From assembly GCA_002470565.1 (NCBI GenBank), contig DKMQ01000076.1, positions 1 through 37,359 of the forward strand: 37,359 nt of DNA, written 5' to 3'. Below, piece after piece: positions 8,628-17,877 of this stretch. The notes under the pieces were generated by a model, which worked only from the letters and a program-made list of their open reading frames with translations, had not been told where the DNA came from and ran no database searches. Numbering within the stretch: the first letter of the stretch is position 1; each line of letters begins with the position of its first letter. The position numbers were made by a program, and so were the translations under genes. This stretch comes from Oceanospirillaceae bacterium UBA7410 (lineage in GTDB: Bacteria; Pseudomonadota; Gammaproteobacteria; Pseudomonadales; Balneatricaceae).

Positions 8628-9250
8628 ACCCTACTCCACTGCTTTTGCAGCCTAAGATAATGCTGTTGAAGCCACTGGGCAGCGATAATGGTAGCCGCAT
8701 TGGTCAGCTTACCTTGCTCTAACATCTGCCCTAAAGCCTGGCGTTCTAAAACACACACTTGAATGTCCTCACCTTCTGTAGCCAACCCATGCACACCAAT
8801 TACTTGGCTAGCATCCACAGGCGCACAGTAGATTGCTAAGGTTTCATTACTGCCTCCAGAGGAGACCAAATATTTACATACTAACTCTAAATCATTTTGA
8901 TCAATAATAGCCCCAGATTCTTCTTTACACTCTCTAACGGCAACCTGTTCTGGTGTTTCTAATGTATCAATCATACCCGCCACCATTTCCAGCTGCCATG
9001 GGCCTTCTTCATGAGTCATAGCACCCACTCGAAATTGTTCGATTAATACCACTTGATCGGTGGTGGCATCGTACATGAGCACCGCCACAGCAGGCAAACG
9101 CAACACTAATTCTCGATCTAGCACTTTGCTCCAGCCACCTTGAAACAAACGATGCTGCAACTTGACCTTTTGTACTTGATAGAAACCTTGGTATACAGTT
9201 TTTCGATCGGCTATACGTACATCTGATTGGTTAAGCACGGGTTTGTACAT
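8624..9250 (-). CDS. nudF: ADP-ribose pyrophosphatase (Nudix)
   Basis: NudF hydrolyses ADP-ribose to AMP and ribose 5-phosphate. The 208-residue protein has a complete Nudix box at 92-114 (G92, E98, R106, E107, E110, E111, G113). The segment VVLIEQFRVGA (67-77) before the box is typical of the ADP-ribose subgroup, as is the EGEDIQV segment after it. Start is ATG 9248-9250 with a distant AGGA; 50 bases separate it from the PPO gene upstream. It overlaps cpdA by 4 bases. In enterics nudF heads the cluster with cpdA and parE; here the upstream neighbour is a haem gene instead of tolC in the opposite direction. Confidence 0.92.
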   Translation of the reverse strand: MYKPVLNQSDVRIADRKTVYQGFYQVQKVKLQHRLFQGGWSKVLDRELVLRLPAVAVLMYDATTDQVVLIEQFRVGAMTHEEGPWQLEMVAGMIDTLETPEQVAVRECKEESGAIIDQNDLELVCKYLVSSGGSNETLAIYCAPVDASQVIGVHGLATEGEDIQVCVLERQALGQMLEQGKLTNAATIIAAQWLQQHYLRLQKQWSRV

Positions 9251-9300
9251 GACTATCGGTTATCCTGTTGTTGATGTTTGGAGGGTGGCTATATTGTGGC

Positions 9301-10806
9301 TTACGTTATGGTCTCAGTCTTTGTCTGAGCTTTGACTAACTTCTGGCTCATCATATTGGCTAACTGGAGGGCATTTTCAACGCAATCACCCACAGCCACA
9401 CCATCACGCCAGTTGCTGCGCAGATGTAATCCAGGAAACTGTGCTAGTGCCTCATCTATTAACGCAACCTTAGGTAGGTGCCCTAATTGATACTGAGGAA
9501 TAGCTTTGGGCCATAAACTTTCTTCATGCCATAAAGGCTGTCCTTGAATGCCTAGGTAGGGAGATAGTTCTAGCATCACAAGATCTGTTCTTTGCTGTGG
9601 TGTTAAGGTCATTGCATGTTGCCCACGACCACCACCAATAAACACAGTGATAAGGTGTTGATCATCTGGGCACCTTTGAGAAAAAATACTCGATGGGAAC
9701 AACACACCTAATGTTTGCTTACCTTCTTTAGTAGGCAATAAACAACCAAAACCATCTAAAGCATGCTCGATTTGATCTTTATTGAAGGCCATAGTGATGC
9801 TAGCGACAGCAGGGTAATCAATAGCTTGCAAGCACGCCTTGGCTTGCATTAATAACGCTTCATCTGTGGGCACTAAATCGTCTATTAGTCTAGCCACCTG
9901 AGCTGCAGGCACGGCTAAGACGACCTGCGATGCTTGCCAAATTTGATCACCCGACATAGCTTGATAACCAAACTGCGCACTATAGGTAATATTATCCACT
10001 TGAGTGTTGAGTGAGATAGCTGGGCCTAGCTTTTGTGCCAAGGTAGCAGGCAGTTGGTATAAACCACCAGCAAAGCTCATCATCGCACCATCTAGGGATG
10101 AAATACCTTGCTCTTTTTCAAGCTTTTTTTGACGCGATTTGGCTTTCATTTTCGCCACGCCACCTATAATCATAGACCCATACTCAGACTCCAAAGCATA
10201 GATCTTAGGCACTGCAGCACGCACTGAGAGCTTTTCTGGATCACCTGCAAATACACCAGAGATAAATGGGTCAATCAACCAATCAAGCATTTCATGGCCT
10301 AGCCTTCGCCTAACATGTTCGGCGATACTCTCTTCAGATGTGGCTTTGCCAACGAAGGGCTCAATCAGTAATCTTAGTTTCCCAAAAGTACTAAGCACTC
10401 CAGTGGTAAGGGCTTCTTTAATATTCGAAGGCAAGGCCAGCATAGCGCCTTTTTTTCCAATGTAACGTCTATGAGCGGCTTTGTTTGCCAGAACAATGTG
10501 GGGCTTTAAACCCACTTGTTCAATAAGCTGCGCCATAGCTGGTCGATTATTGATGAAAGAATTGGGCCCACGCTCCCATTGGCAACCATGCTTTTGTACA
10601 CTTTGTAAGTTGCCACCGACTTGGTTGCCTGCTTCCAACACAGTGACAACAAAGCCTTGTTGCTGCAAAAACCAAGCACTTGCTAGGCCAGAAATACCTG
10701 CACCGATAATGAGCACATGATTATCATGCTCTAAGGTCACAGGAACTTCTGGAAATGGACTTAAAATTTGCTTGTTGGCCCATGGTTTATCGTCGTTATG
10801 CATCAT
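9301..10806 (-). CDS. hemY: Protoporphyrinogen oxidase, oxygen-dependent HemY type
   Basis: FAD enzyme that oxidises protoporphyrinogen IX (or coproporphyrinogen III in Gram-positives) in haem synthesis. The 501-residue protein has the dinucleotide-binding GAGISG (35-40) with acidic E58 ending the second strand, then VGGNLQS. The PPO hallmark DPFISGVFAGDPEKLSVRAA spans 179-198, and a C-terminal FAD block RDGVAVGDCVENALQLA closes the protein. About 28 residues precede the first FAD strand, a modest N-terminal extension. Start is ATG 10804-10806 with GAGGTGA upstream. Most gammaproteobacteria use HemG or HemJ for this step, so the HemY type is less usual. The name must not be confused with the unrelated E. 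coli HemY. In this lineage the substrate is most likely protoporphyrinogen. Confidence 0.9.
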   Translation of the reverse strand: MMHNDDKPWANKQILSPFPEVPVTLEHDNHVLIIGAGISGLASAWFLQQQGFVVTVLEAGNQVGGNLQSVQKHGCQWERGPNSFINNRPAMAQLIEQVGLKPHIVLANKAAHRRYIGKKGAMLALPSNIKEALTTGVLSTFGKLRLLIEPFVGKATSEESIAEHVRRRLGHEMLDWLIDPFISGVFAGDPEKLSVRAAVPKIYALESEYGSMIIGGVAKMKAKSRQKKLEKEQGISSLDGAMMSFAGGLYQLPATLAQKLGPAISLNTQVDNITYSAQFGYQAMSGDQIWQASQVVLAVPAAQVARLIDDLVPTDEALLMQAKACLQAIDYPAVASITMAFNKDQIEHALDGFGCLLPTKEGKQTLGVLFPSSIFSQRCPDDQHLITVFIGGGRGQHAMTLTPQQRTDLVMLELSPYLGIQGQPLWHEESLWPKAIPQYQLGHLPKVALIDEALAQFPGLHLRSNWRDGVAVGDCVENALQLANMMSQKLVKAQTKTETIT

Positions 10807-10836
10807 GTTATCTCACCTCGTAGCAATAATGTAAGG

Positions 10837-11544
10837 TTAGCAGCTTTGACCTAAATAGGCTTTAATATGCGTATCCTTGTGCTGCAAAAAGGCGGCACTA
10901 GGCCCAGTCCAATGGACTTTACCTGCCTCAATAAAGACCACAGTATTGGCCAGCTCTAAAGCGTCTTTAGGCTCATGGGTTACAAGCAATACCGTCAATT
11001 GATTCTGCATTGCCAAGCGCTTAACTAGAGCTGACATTTCTTGCCTTAACGCTGGATCTAATGCACTAAAGGGCTCGTCTAACAACAATACAGGTTTGCG
11101 GCGAACCAACGCACGCCCTAATGCCACTCTTTGCCTTTGACCTCCTGAAAGCTCCTTTGGCAAGCGCGACCCTAAACCTTTCAGGCCTACCTGTTCTAGC
11201 GCTTTATCGACTTGGGTTTTTTCAATCTCGCTCAACTTGAGACTTGTCCGTATCCCTAAAGCTAAGTTATTAAATGCTGACATATGGGCAAACAGATTAT
11301 GCTCTTGGAACAAAGTTGTCACAGGCCTTACTGCAGGCTCAAGCAAATCTACCCGTTGATCGCCAATAATAATTCTAGCTGCGTCATCATCGGTGGTTAT
11401 AAATCCGGCAAGCAAATTGAGTAAAGTTGACTTGCCAGAGCCACTAGCGCCCATGATAGCTACCACCTGACCTTGAGCGATTTGCAAATCATAAAGAAAT
11501 TGCTGCTGTCCTAAACAGCAACTTACTTGCTTAAAATTAATCAC
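10837..11544 (-). CDS. thiQ: Thiamine ABC transporter ATP-binding protein ThiQ
   Basis: ATPase of an importer, best matching ThiQ of thiamine/TPP uptake. Walker A is GASGSGKST (32-40), the Q-loop is in TLFQEHNLFAH (Q80), the signature is LSGGQ (132-136), Walker B is VLLLDEP (152-158) and the H-loop is H190. The LFQEHNLFAH stretch and short 235-residue length without a C-terminal regulatory domain are ThiQ-like. The start is GTG at 11542-11544 with a strong AGGAGG 5 bases before it. It overlaps the end of thiP by 8 bases, so the two are coupled. The substrate is inferred from family resemblance; thiB, the binding protein, is not in the window. Confidence 0.83.
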   Translation of the reverse strand: MINFKQVSCCLGQQQFLYDLQIAQGQVVAIMGASGSGKSTLLNLLAGFITTDDDAARIIIGDQRVDLLEPAVRPVTTLFQEHNLFAHMSAFNNLALGIRTSLKLSEIEKTQVDKALEQVGLKGLGSRLPKELSGGQRQRVALGRALVRRKPVLLLDEPFSALDPALRQEMSALVKRLAMQNQLTVLLVTHEPKDALELANTVVFIEAGKVHWTGPSAAFLQHKDTHIKAYLGQSC

Positions 11545-13141
11545 CTTTGCCTCCTACTAGACGCTCTAAAACCACAAAAATAGTCAGGCATAACCCTAGC
11601 AAAACTACTGCAGTCACTCCTGCCGCATCACTTTGATAACTGCCCAAGCGCTGGTACATAAGTAATGGCAAAGTTTGTATGTCTGGGCTACCAAACAAAG
11701 CAACCACCCCTAGGTCGCCCGCTGACATAGCTGCAACTAAAGCTAATGCCAAACTGATAGGTTTGCGCAATATAGGCCACTCAACCTGTTGTAGTCGATG
11801 CCAACCTTGCACGCCTAAGCTACTGCATAGTCGTCCATAATCTTTATCAATTTTCAAATAGGCAACTGACAAAACACGTAACATATAAGGCAGCCCCATA
11901 AGAGCGTTTACTAATACAACAATATAAAGATTAATAGCGAATATGTTTACATGGCGGTTCAGACCTATAAATAGCCCTGTGGCTAATACTAATGGTGGTA
12001 CAACTAAAATCACAGATCCCATCCATTCTACGGCTAAAGCTGCCGATGCGTTACGATCACGCCAATGACGCTGGGCAAGCAGCAACCCCGAGGCCATTAA
12101 TAGGCTCACAGAAGCTGACCCTAGGGCTACCCACAAGGTATTATTGAACGCGTTCCACAATCGCAGGTCAAACAAAACATCAAACCAAGCAGTGTTAATA
12201 CCCGCGATCACTACCGCTAACAGCGGCACCAACACCAATAAAGTCGCCAGCACCAATACCAACGTATCACTCACAATACCCCAAAATGGCTTGAGGTCTG
12301 GTCGCAGGTTTTTAGTAGATGTTTGGATGCTCACAAAAATATCAATAGACCTTCCAAGTCTCAACCCTGCCCATAAAATAACACCACAAAAAACCATCTG
12401 TAATAGGCTTAAATACACCGCTTTGGCAATATCAAAGTCAAAGCGTATAGCCTGAAAAATAGCCACTTCAATGGTAGTGGCTTTAGGTCCGCCACCCAAG
12501 GTCATCACTATAGCAAAGCTAGTGAAGCACAAGGCAAATACTAGGGCTGCCAATTGAGGCAGCACTCCTTTAATGTGTGGCCACTCAATATGACGCCACA
12601 AATCCTTTGAGTTCATACCTAGCTGACTTGATAAACGCCAAGTTTCCCCATTAATGGCTTCTAGTCTCTGCAATAAAATTCGAGTGGCCAAGGGTAAGTT
12701 GAAAAATACATGAGCTAACAAAATGCCCGTAATACCGTAGACATAGCTTTGGGGCTGGCCACCAAACCAAGACCACAACTGATTGACGTAACCGTATTTG
12801 CCATGCAACAAGATGATACCAAACACAGCAATAATGGTAGGCACAACTAATGCCACACTAAAACACCTAAGCAACAACCACCGCCCTACAAAAGACTGCC
12901 TGCGCGCTAATGCACGGGCCACTAACACAGCCGCAGACAAACTAATTAAAGTTGATAAACTGGCCTGCCACCAAGAAAACCAAACCACACGCCAAGTATA
13001 TGTATCAAAAATATAGCTTAACCATTGTGCCTGCCAGATATAGGAAGCAAATGAAACAATGGCCAATAATAGTGGCATCAATACTAGACTAAAACTAATA
13101 CTACTAAACCATAACCAGCGTTTTGATAACCCGGAATTCAT
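11537..13141 (-). CDS. thiP: Thiamine ABC transporter permease ThiP
   Basis: Inner-membrane permease with two fused BPD-type transport domains, about 12 membrane helices in 534 residues, the same size as E. coli ThiP. EAA-type loops for contact with the ATPase are seen in both halves: SSQLGMNSKDLWRHIEWP near residue 190 and CSSLGVQGWHRLQQVEWP near 440. The ATG at 13139-13141 overlaps the waaA stop (TGATG); a GTG one codon upstream is the alternative. Followed directly by thiQ. The substrate could be thiamine or a related cation; ferric-iron permeases of the FbpB type share this architecture. The usual third gene, thiB, is not between waaA and thiP. Confidence 0.83.
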   Translation of the reverse strand: MNSGLSKRWLWFSSISFSLVLMPLLLAIVSFASYIWQAQWLSYIFDTYTWRVVWFSWWQASLSTLISLSAAVLVARALARRQSFVGRWLLLRCFSVALVVPTIIAVFGIILLHGKYGYVNQLWSWFGGQPQSYVYGITGILLAHVFFNLPLATRILLQRLEAINGETWRLSSQLGMNSKDLWRHIEWPHIKGVLPQLAALVFALCFTSFAIVMTLGGGPKATTIEVAIFQAIRFDFDIAKAVYLSLLQMVFCGVILWAGLRLGRSIDIFVSIQTSTKNLRPDLKPFWGIVSDTLVLVLATLLVLVPLLAVVIAGINTAWFDVLFDLRLWNAFNNTLWVALGSASVSLLMASGLLLAQRHWRDRNASAALAVEWMGSVILVVPPLVLATGLFIGLNRHVNIFAINLYIVVLVNALMGLPYMLRVLSVAYLKIDKDYGRLCSSLGVQGWHRLQQVEWPILRKPISLALALVAAMSAGDLGVVALFGSPDIQTLPLLMYQRLGSYQSDAAGVTAVVLLGLCLTIFVVLERLVGGKGD

Positions 13142-14436
13142 CACTCTTTTAGGGCCTGCTCAAACACAGCCTCTATAAAAAGTAGGTTTCGTGCAAGCGC
13201 GCCCTTTTGTTGATTCACAAGCTGTGCACCTGCTGCCCCCATAGACTCTCTTAGCAAAGGGTCTATTAATAGCGCAGTCATATCTTTTAATAAATGCGCA
13301 CTGGTAGTCACTTTCAACGCCTGCACTTGCTCTAGTTGGTCACACACTTGGGTGAAATTAAAACAATTTGGCCCCATAAGCACAGGCTTACCTAAAGTAG
13401 CAGGCTCCAAGGGATTATGCCCCCCTTTATCGGCTAAGCTTCCACCTACAAAAACAACATCCGCACGGCGGTAAAAATCAAACAGCACGCCCATGGCATC
13501 TACCAACAATACCCTGCGAGAATGCTGTTGGGAGTCAATAAAACTTGGGATTTGAGCATTGCTTGGCTTACTTACTTGGGTGTACCTTAACCAGGGCAGG
13601 CCTGATTGTTGACATAAGTCTGCCACTTCTTCAAATCGTTGTGGATGTCTTGGCACAAGCACAAGGGTACCTTCAATACGTGCAGGCAACTGCGACCAAG
13701 CTTGTAATAGACTAGCCTCCTCGCCACTTCGGGTGCTACCACACACAAAACACAGACCTCCAGCTACCATCGTTGTCACATCAAGATAGCTGTCAGGCAT
13801 GACTAAATCATATTTTAAACTACCCAGAACTGAAACTGTATTAGATGCAGCACCTAAGCTTAAAAACCGCTGCGCTGTCGCTTGATCTTGCACTAATAAT
13901 GCAGTAATTTTTTGGAGCATTGGCGCCACCAGCCATGGCCAACGTGCGTAGCCTTTGGCGGATCGTTCTGATAAGCGCCCATTAACCAAAATAGTAGGGA
14001 TTTTTTTCCGTGCGCAACTTGCGATTAAATTAGGCCATAGCTCTGTCTCAACTAACAAAACTGCCCGTGGCTTAACACGCCATAACATCAGTTTGTTTGC
14101 TAGCCCAAGGTCAAAGGGCAAGAAAGCCCAACTGACACGGTCATTAGCCGCAAATAACTGTTGGCATCGGGCTTGCCCAGTAACACTGGTAGTGGTCACA
14201 AGAACAGGAAGTTTTAGATGGCTAATAATAGCGTTTATTAAAGGTGCAATAGCATTAAGCTCACCCACACTTGCGGCATGAATTAACACAGGGTGATGTT
14301 GTTTTTTTGGTAACCATCCATAACGCTGACAAAAGCCTGCACGAAACTCAGGGCGACGCCATATGAACAGCAAGTGCAAGACCATGCCAAAAGGTAAAGC
14401 TAAATAACATAAAGAGGTGTAAACAAAGAGTGCCAC
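13141..14436 (-). CDS. waaA: 3-deoxy-D-manno-octulosonic acid transferase
   Basis: WaaA (KdtA) transfers Kdo from CMP-Kdo to lipid IVA on the cytoplasmic face of the inner membrane. The 431-residue protein has an N-terminal membrane anchor (LCYLALPFGMVLHLLFIW), the HAASVGE motif (53-59) whose glutamate is the catalytic base in the family, ETELWPN (130-136), and the GT30 C-terminal block VFVGGSLADKGGHNPLEP. The start appears to be GTG at 14434-14436; the only Shine-Dalgarno-like AAGG is about 13 bases away. It diverges from the GT4 gene across a 66-base gap and overlaps thiP at its end. Whether it adds one or two Kdo residues cannot be told. Confidence 0.95.
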   Translation of the reverse strand: MALFVYTSLCYLALPFGMVLHLLFIWRRPEFRAGFCQRYGWLPKKQHHPVLIHAASVGELNAIAPLINAIISHLKLPVLVTTTSVTGQARCQQLFAANDRVSWAFLPFDLGLANKLMLWRVKPRAVLLVETELWPNLIASCARKKIPTILVNGRLSERSAKGYARWPWLVAPMLQKITALLVQDQATAQRFLSLGAASNTVSVLGSLKYDLVMPDSYLDVTTMVAGGLCFVCGSTRSGEEASLLQAWSQLPARIEGTLVLVPRHPQRFEEVADLCQQSGLPWLRYTQVSKPSNAQIPSFIDSQQHSRRVLLVDAMGVLFDFYRRADVVFVGGSLADKGGHNPLEPATLGKPVLMGPNCFNFTQVCDQLEQVQALKVTTSAHLLKDMTALLIDPLLRESMGAAGAQLVNQQKGALARNLLFIEAVFEQALKE

Positions 14437-14457
14437 GGGTACAAAATAACCTTTTGT

Positions 14458-14485
14458 TTGTTAAACTAATGTTAACTTTTATTAT
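14458..14485 (+). promoter_or_regulatory. Candidate promoter of the GT4 gene
   Basis: TTGTTA (14458-14463) and TATTAT (14480-14485) are separated by 16 bases in the short waaA/GT4 divergent gap. The predicted start of transcription would be only about 10 bases before the ATG at 14503, a short leader. Candidate only. Confidence 0.3.
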
Positions 14486-14502
14486 TAGTGACGCCAACAA
14501 CA

Positions 14503-15543
14503 ATGAAAATCGTCAACCTTATCTCTGGTAAAGACCTAGGCGGCCCCAAGCAGACTTTTTTGCATTACAGTGACAATTTACGCCAATTGGGCCATCAAGT
14601 CACTTGCGTCATCCGTCCAAATGCACAATTAGAGCCTTTACTAAAACAACGCAAGCACGATTATGTACTGCTGGATTATCCGCGCACACGCTTGCCACTA
14701 TTAAAACACATTGCAATCAAAAAGCTTAGACTACTGTTTGCTCAACAAGATGTGGATTTGGTCATCGTTCACAAACCTATCGATGCCCAGCTTGTAAGAG
14801 CAGCTTTGCCAGCAAATTGTCAATTAGTACTAATTTTACACAGTTACAATAGCGCCGGCATAAATGCAGCAGATCTATTGGTCTGTGTTTCACCTGTAGT
14901 GGCTAAATTTGCCCGCAAAAAAGGCTACACAGGTGCAATAGAAATTATTCCTAATTTAGTTGAGCTAAACGCCACTGAACCCAAATCTAGGCCGTTCCAA
15001 TCTATCCCTGTGATTGCCAGCATGGGCATTATGCGCCGCACTAAAGGTCAAGACCTACTGTTACAAGCGGCTGCCATTTTACATCATCGTAATATAGAAT
15101 TTAGGCTTGTCATTGCAGGAAAAGGGCGCTGGAATAACAAGATAAACACTTTGATTAAAAAATTAGGCTTAAGCGACATTACCCAGCGTTTAGACTGGAT
15201 AAGCAACCAAAAGCGCGATGAATTTATTGATGGTGCAGACATTATTTGCCTGCCTTCTCGTAGTGAAACCTTTGGCATGGTAGTGATCGAAGCCATGGCA
15301 CGTAAACGGCTTGTGGTTGCCACCCGATGTGGAGGCCCACAGGGCATTATTAAGCATCAAGACAATGGTTTATTGTGTGATATTAACGCTGATAGCTTAG
15401 CCAATGCCATAGCTGCAGCTATTAATTTAGATGCACAAAAACAACATGCTTTGTGTGAAGCCGCTTATCTAACTGTAATAGACCACTATAGTCCAGTAAC
15501 TGTGCGCCAACAAATAGCAGCCATGCTGGAAAAGCTACCCTAA
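14503..15543 (+). CDS. GT4-family glycosyltransferase, likely LPS-related
   Basis: GT-B fold glycosyltransferase of the GT4 family using a nucleotide sugar; acceptor unknown. The N-terminal half begins MKIVNLISGKDLGGPKQTFLHY, with the glycine-rich loop seen in GT4 enzymes. The C-terminal half has ASMGIMRRTKGQDLLLQA, VIAGKGR and SRSETFGMVVIEAMA, which holds the E-x7-E pair for donor binding. It has 346 residues from the ATG at 14503; an in-frame GTG at 14488 is possible but lies within or before the predicted start of transcription. Neighbours waaA, dgkA, msbA and lpxL suggest a role in LPS core or another envelope glycan. No heptosyltransferase genes are nearby. Confidence 0.8.
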   Translation: MKIVNLISGKDLGGPKQTFLHYSDNLRQLGHQVTCVIRPNAQLEPLLKQRKHDYVLLDYPRTRLPLLKHIAIKKLRLLFAQQDVDLVIVHKPIDAQLVRAALPANCQLVLILHSYNSAGINAADLLVCVSPVVAKFARKKGYTGAIEIIPNLVELNATEPKSRPFQSIPVIASMGIMRRTKGQDLLLQAAAILHHRNIEFRLVIAGKGRWNNKINTLIKKLGLSDITQRLDWISNQKRDEFIDGADIICLPSRSETFGMVVIEAMARKRLVVATRCGGPQGIIKHQDNGLLCDINADSLANAIAAAINLDAQKQHALCEAAYLTVIDHYSPVTVRQQIAAMLEKLP

Positions 15544-15553
15544 TGCTGGTGTA

Positions 15554-15910
15554 TTAGAGCAGCACTAGCGCCCACACCAAAGCACATTGCACCAAAGCTA
15601 AAAGCACTGCAGCAGAAGCTACATCTTTAGCTACCCCAGACCAGTGATGCTGCTCATCACCGTGGCGATCTATCGCTGCTTCAACTGCGGTATTAAATAG
15701 CTCTGCAATAAGCACAAAAAACAAGCTCATTATCAATATTGCACTTTCTAAATGCGTTGCCGGCAACCACAAAGCCAGTGGAAATAGCACTAAAAAAGCT
15801 AGGATCTCTTGCTGAAAAGCAGTTTCGTTACGCCATGCAAACACCAGACCACGCCAAGAATAACCGCATGCTTTTACCACGCGCTTAACGCTATATAACT
15901 TATTAGCCAT
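15554..15910 (-). CDS. dgkA: Diacylglycerol kinase
   Basis: DgkA phosphorylates diacylglycerol to phosphatidic acid in the inner membrane, recycling lipid left by glycan and LPS modification. The 118-residue protein has three hydrophobic helices after an N-terminal amphipathic part (RGLVFAWRNETAFQQE). The family active-site stretch AELFNTAVEAAIDR is followed by SGVAKDVASAAV, as in E. coli DgkA (122 residues). The ATG at 15908-15910 lies inside the last codons of msbA (8-base overlap), with AGGA 7 bases upstream; a GTG just before it is less well placed. Coupled to msbA; converges on the GT4 gene with a 10-base gap. Confidence 0.94.
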   Translation of the reverse strand: MANKLYSVKRVVKACGYSWRGLVFAWRNETAFQQEILAFLVLFPLALWLPATHLESAILIMSLFFVLIAELFNTAVEAAIDRHGDEQHHWSGVAKDVASAAVLLALVQCALVWALVLL

Positions 15911-17720
15911 CACTTAATCCTGTATCATCTTTAGCTACTTGAGCTGGTCGAGAAGACTGAAACTGCAATTGATGCAGGCGAGCATAAATACCCTCTTTAT
16001 CCATTAACTCCTGATGACTTCCCTGCTCTACTAATTGACCCTTATCCATTACCAAAATTACATCAGCTTGCTCTATGGTTGAAAGGCGGTGTGCAATAAC
16101 TAAAGTGGTGCGCCCTAATATCACCTCTTCAAACGCAGCTTGTATATGCCTCTCAGATTCTGTATCCAGTGCCGAGGTGGCTTCATCAAGCACCAGCAAA
16201 GGTGCATCTTTTAATAACGCTCTAGCAATAGCTATGCGCTGGCGCTGGCCGCCAGATAAAAGGACTCCAGACTCCCCTATCATGGTATCTAGCCCCAAGC
16301 TCATGCGATCTGTAAATTCTGTGATTCGCGCGGCCTTAGCGGCCGCTAATATTTGCTCTTCACTAGAATTCCTCATAGCGCCGTAAGCAATGTTCTGTGC
16401 AATAGTGCCATTAAACAATACGACTTGTTGGTTAACTAGCGCCACTTGTCGACGTAAGTCGACTCGGCTAAGGTCTTGAATATCATTGTCATCTAACAAA
16501 ATCTGGCCAGACTGAGGCTCATAAAAACGCAATAACAAATTCACTAAAGTGGACTTACCACTGCCTGAACGCCCTACCAATGCAACGACTTGGCCAGGCT
16601 GTATAACAATGTTGACCTTATTCAATAAGGGTTGTTTGTCATAACTAAAATCAACATTATTAAAGGTGATCAGCCCTTTAATTCGACCTATAGATTTAGT
16701 ACCCTGATCTACTTCTGGAGCTTCATCCAACAAAGAAAAGATACTCTGCGAAGCCGCAATGCCTTGTTGTAAAATACTATTAATCTCAGTCATAGAGCGC
16801 AATGGCTTAGTGAGCATGCCAGAAGCGGTAATAAAGGCAATAAACTGCCCAGCGCTCATAGCGTCGATGATACTAGGGTGCAAGGCTAAATAGATTAAAC
16901 CGGCCATCGCTAAGCCCACAATCATTTGCACCAATGGTGTAGAAATAGATTCTGCCAACGCTAATTTCATCGCCTGTTGACGGTTGTTATTACTTGCAGC
17001 ACCAAAGGCCTTTCGCTCCTGGTCTTGCCCTCCAAACACTCTTACTACTTCGTAACCCTTAATCGCTTCACTAGCGCTGGCCGTCACTTGCCCCATACTA
17101 TCTTGCAAATTGGCGCTAATATTTCTAAAGCGTTTAGATGCTTTATTTACTACCCAACCAATAAATGGCCCCACAGTCAAAAATACCAACGAGAGCTGCC
17201 AATTTAAATACACTATGTAGCTTAGCAAGCCAACGATTGTGAGCCCTTCACGAACAAAGATCTTTAACGCATCCGTTGCTGCACCTGTCACCTGCTCAAC
17301 GTTAAAAGTAAGCTTTGACAATAAGGTTGCAGATGAATTGGTATGATAAAACTTAGCTGGGAGAACTAACAGTCGATCAAAAATATCTAAGCGTATCTGA
17401 TGAACTACACGTCTAGCCACGTAGGTGATGCCATAGTTACCCAAAAAGAAACCAATACCACGTACAAAAAATATAGCCACTACTGCTACAGGTATAATAA
17501 TGCGAGCATCTGCGTCACTACTTCCTACACTGTCCACCATGTATTCCATTAAGCTGGCAAACGCAGGTTGGGTCAGTGCAAAAAGCACAAAACCAATAAT
17601 GCTAACACCAAACACTAACCTGTGTTGAAACACATAGCCCAATAAACGCTTATAGGCTTTCCAAGCCGCTAAAGGAGGCCCAGCGCTAACAGTCGTATCT
17701 GGGCTTAAAGGCTTACTCAT
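15903..17720 (-). CDS. msbA: Lipid A export ATP-binding/permease MsbA
   Basis: Half-size ABC exporter that flips lipid A-core across the inner membrane as a homodimer. The 605-residue protein has six predicted helices within 30-330, then a nucleotide-binding domain with Walker A GRSGSGKST (383-391), LSGGQ (488-492), Walker B LLVLDEA (508-514) and H544. The N-terminal transmembrane segment and FVRGIGFFLGNYGITYVARRV match MsbA rather than general lipid exporters. ATG 17718-17720 has AAGGA upstream. Its overlap with dgkA and closeness to lpxL and waaA support lipid A transport. lpxK, which often follows msbA, is absent here. Confidence 0.93.
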   Translation of the reverse strand: MSKPLSPDTTVSAGPPLAAWKAYKRLLGYVFQHRLVFGVSIIGFVLFALTQPAFASLMEYMVDSVGSSDADARIIIPVAVVAIFFVRGIGFFLGNYGITYVARRVVHQIRLDIFDRLLVLPAKFYHTNSSATLLSKLTFNVEQVTGAATDALKIFVREGLTIVGLLSYIVYLNWQLSLVFLTVGPFIGWVVNKASKRFRNISANLQDSMGQVTASASEAIKGYEVVRVFGGQDQERKAFGAASNNNRQQAMKLALAESISTPLVQMIVGLAMAGLIYLALHPSIIDAMSAGQFIAFITASGMLTKPLRSMTEINSILQQGIAASQSIFSLLDEAPEVDQGTKSIGRIKGLITFNNVDFSYDKQPLLNKVNIVIQPGQVVALVGRSGSGKSTLVNLLLRFYEPQSGQILLDDNDIQDLSRVDLRRQVALVNQQVVLFNGTIAQNIAYGAMRNSSEEQILAAAKAARITEFTDRMSLGLDTMIGESGVLLSGGQRQRIAIARALLKDAPLLVLDEATSALDTESERHIQAAFEEVILGRTTLVIAHRLSTIEQADVILVMDKGQLVEQGSHQELMDKEGIYARLHQLQFQSSRPAQVAKDDTGLSDG

Positions 17721-17877
17721 TTATTGTCCTTAAATGGATAGTAGATTAGTTTCTCTAGCTGGTATTGCTAGCTCAGTGTAAACTATCACTTTGTTGTTAA
17801 TTGATTAGCATAATATCAGGCTAATTAAGTTCATAACTCATTTAGTCATTTATTTAATAACTTTGTTCGAACACTAT

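Noticed and set aside
13144..14500. A TPP riboswitch controlling thiPQ
   Set aside because: thiP begins on the waaA stop with no leader, and the short waaA upstream region cannot hold the conserved thi-box.
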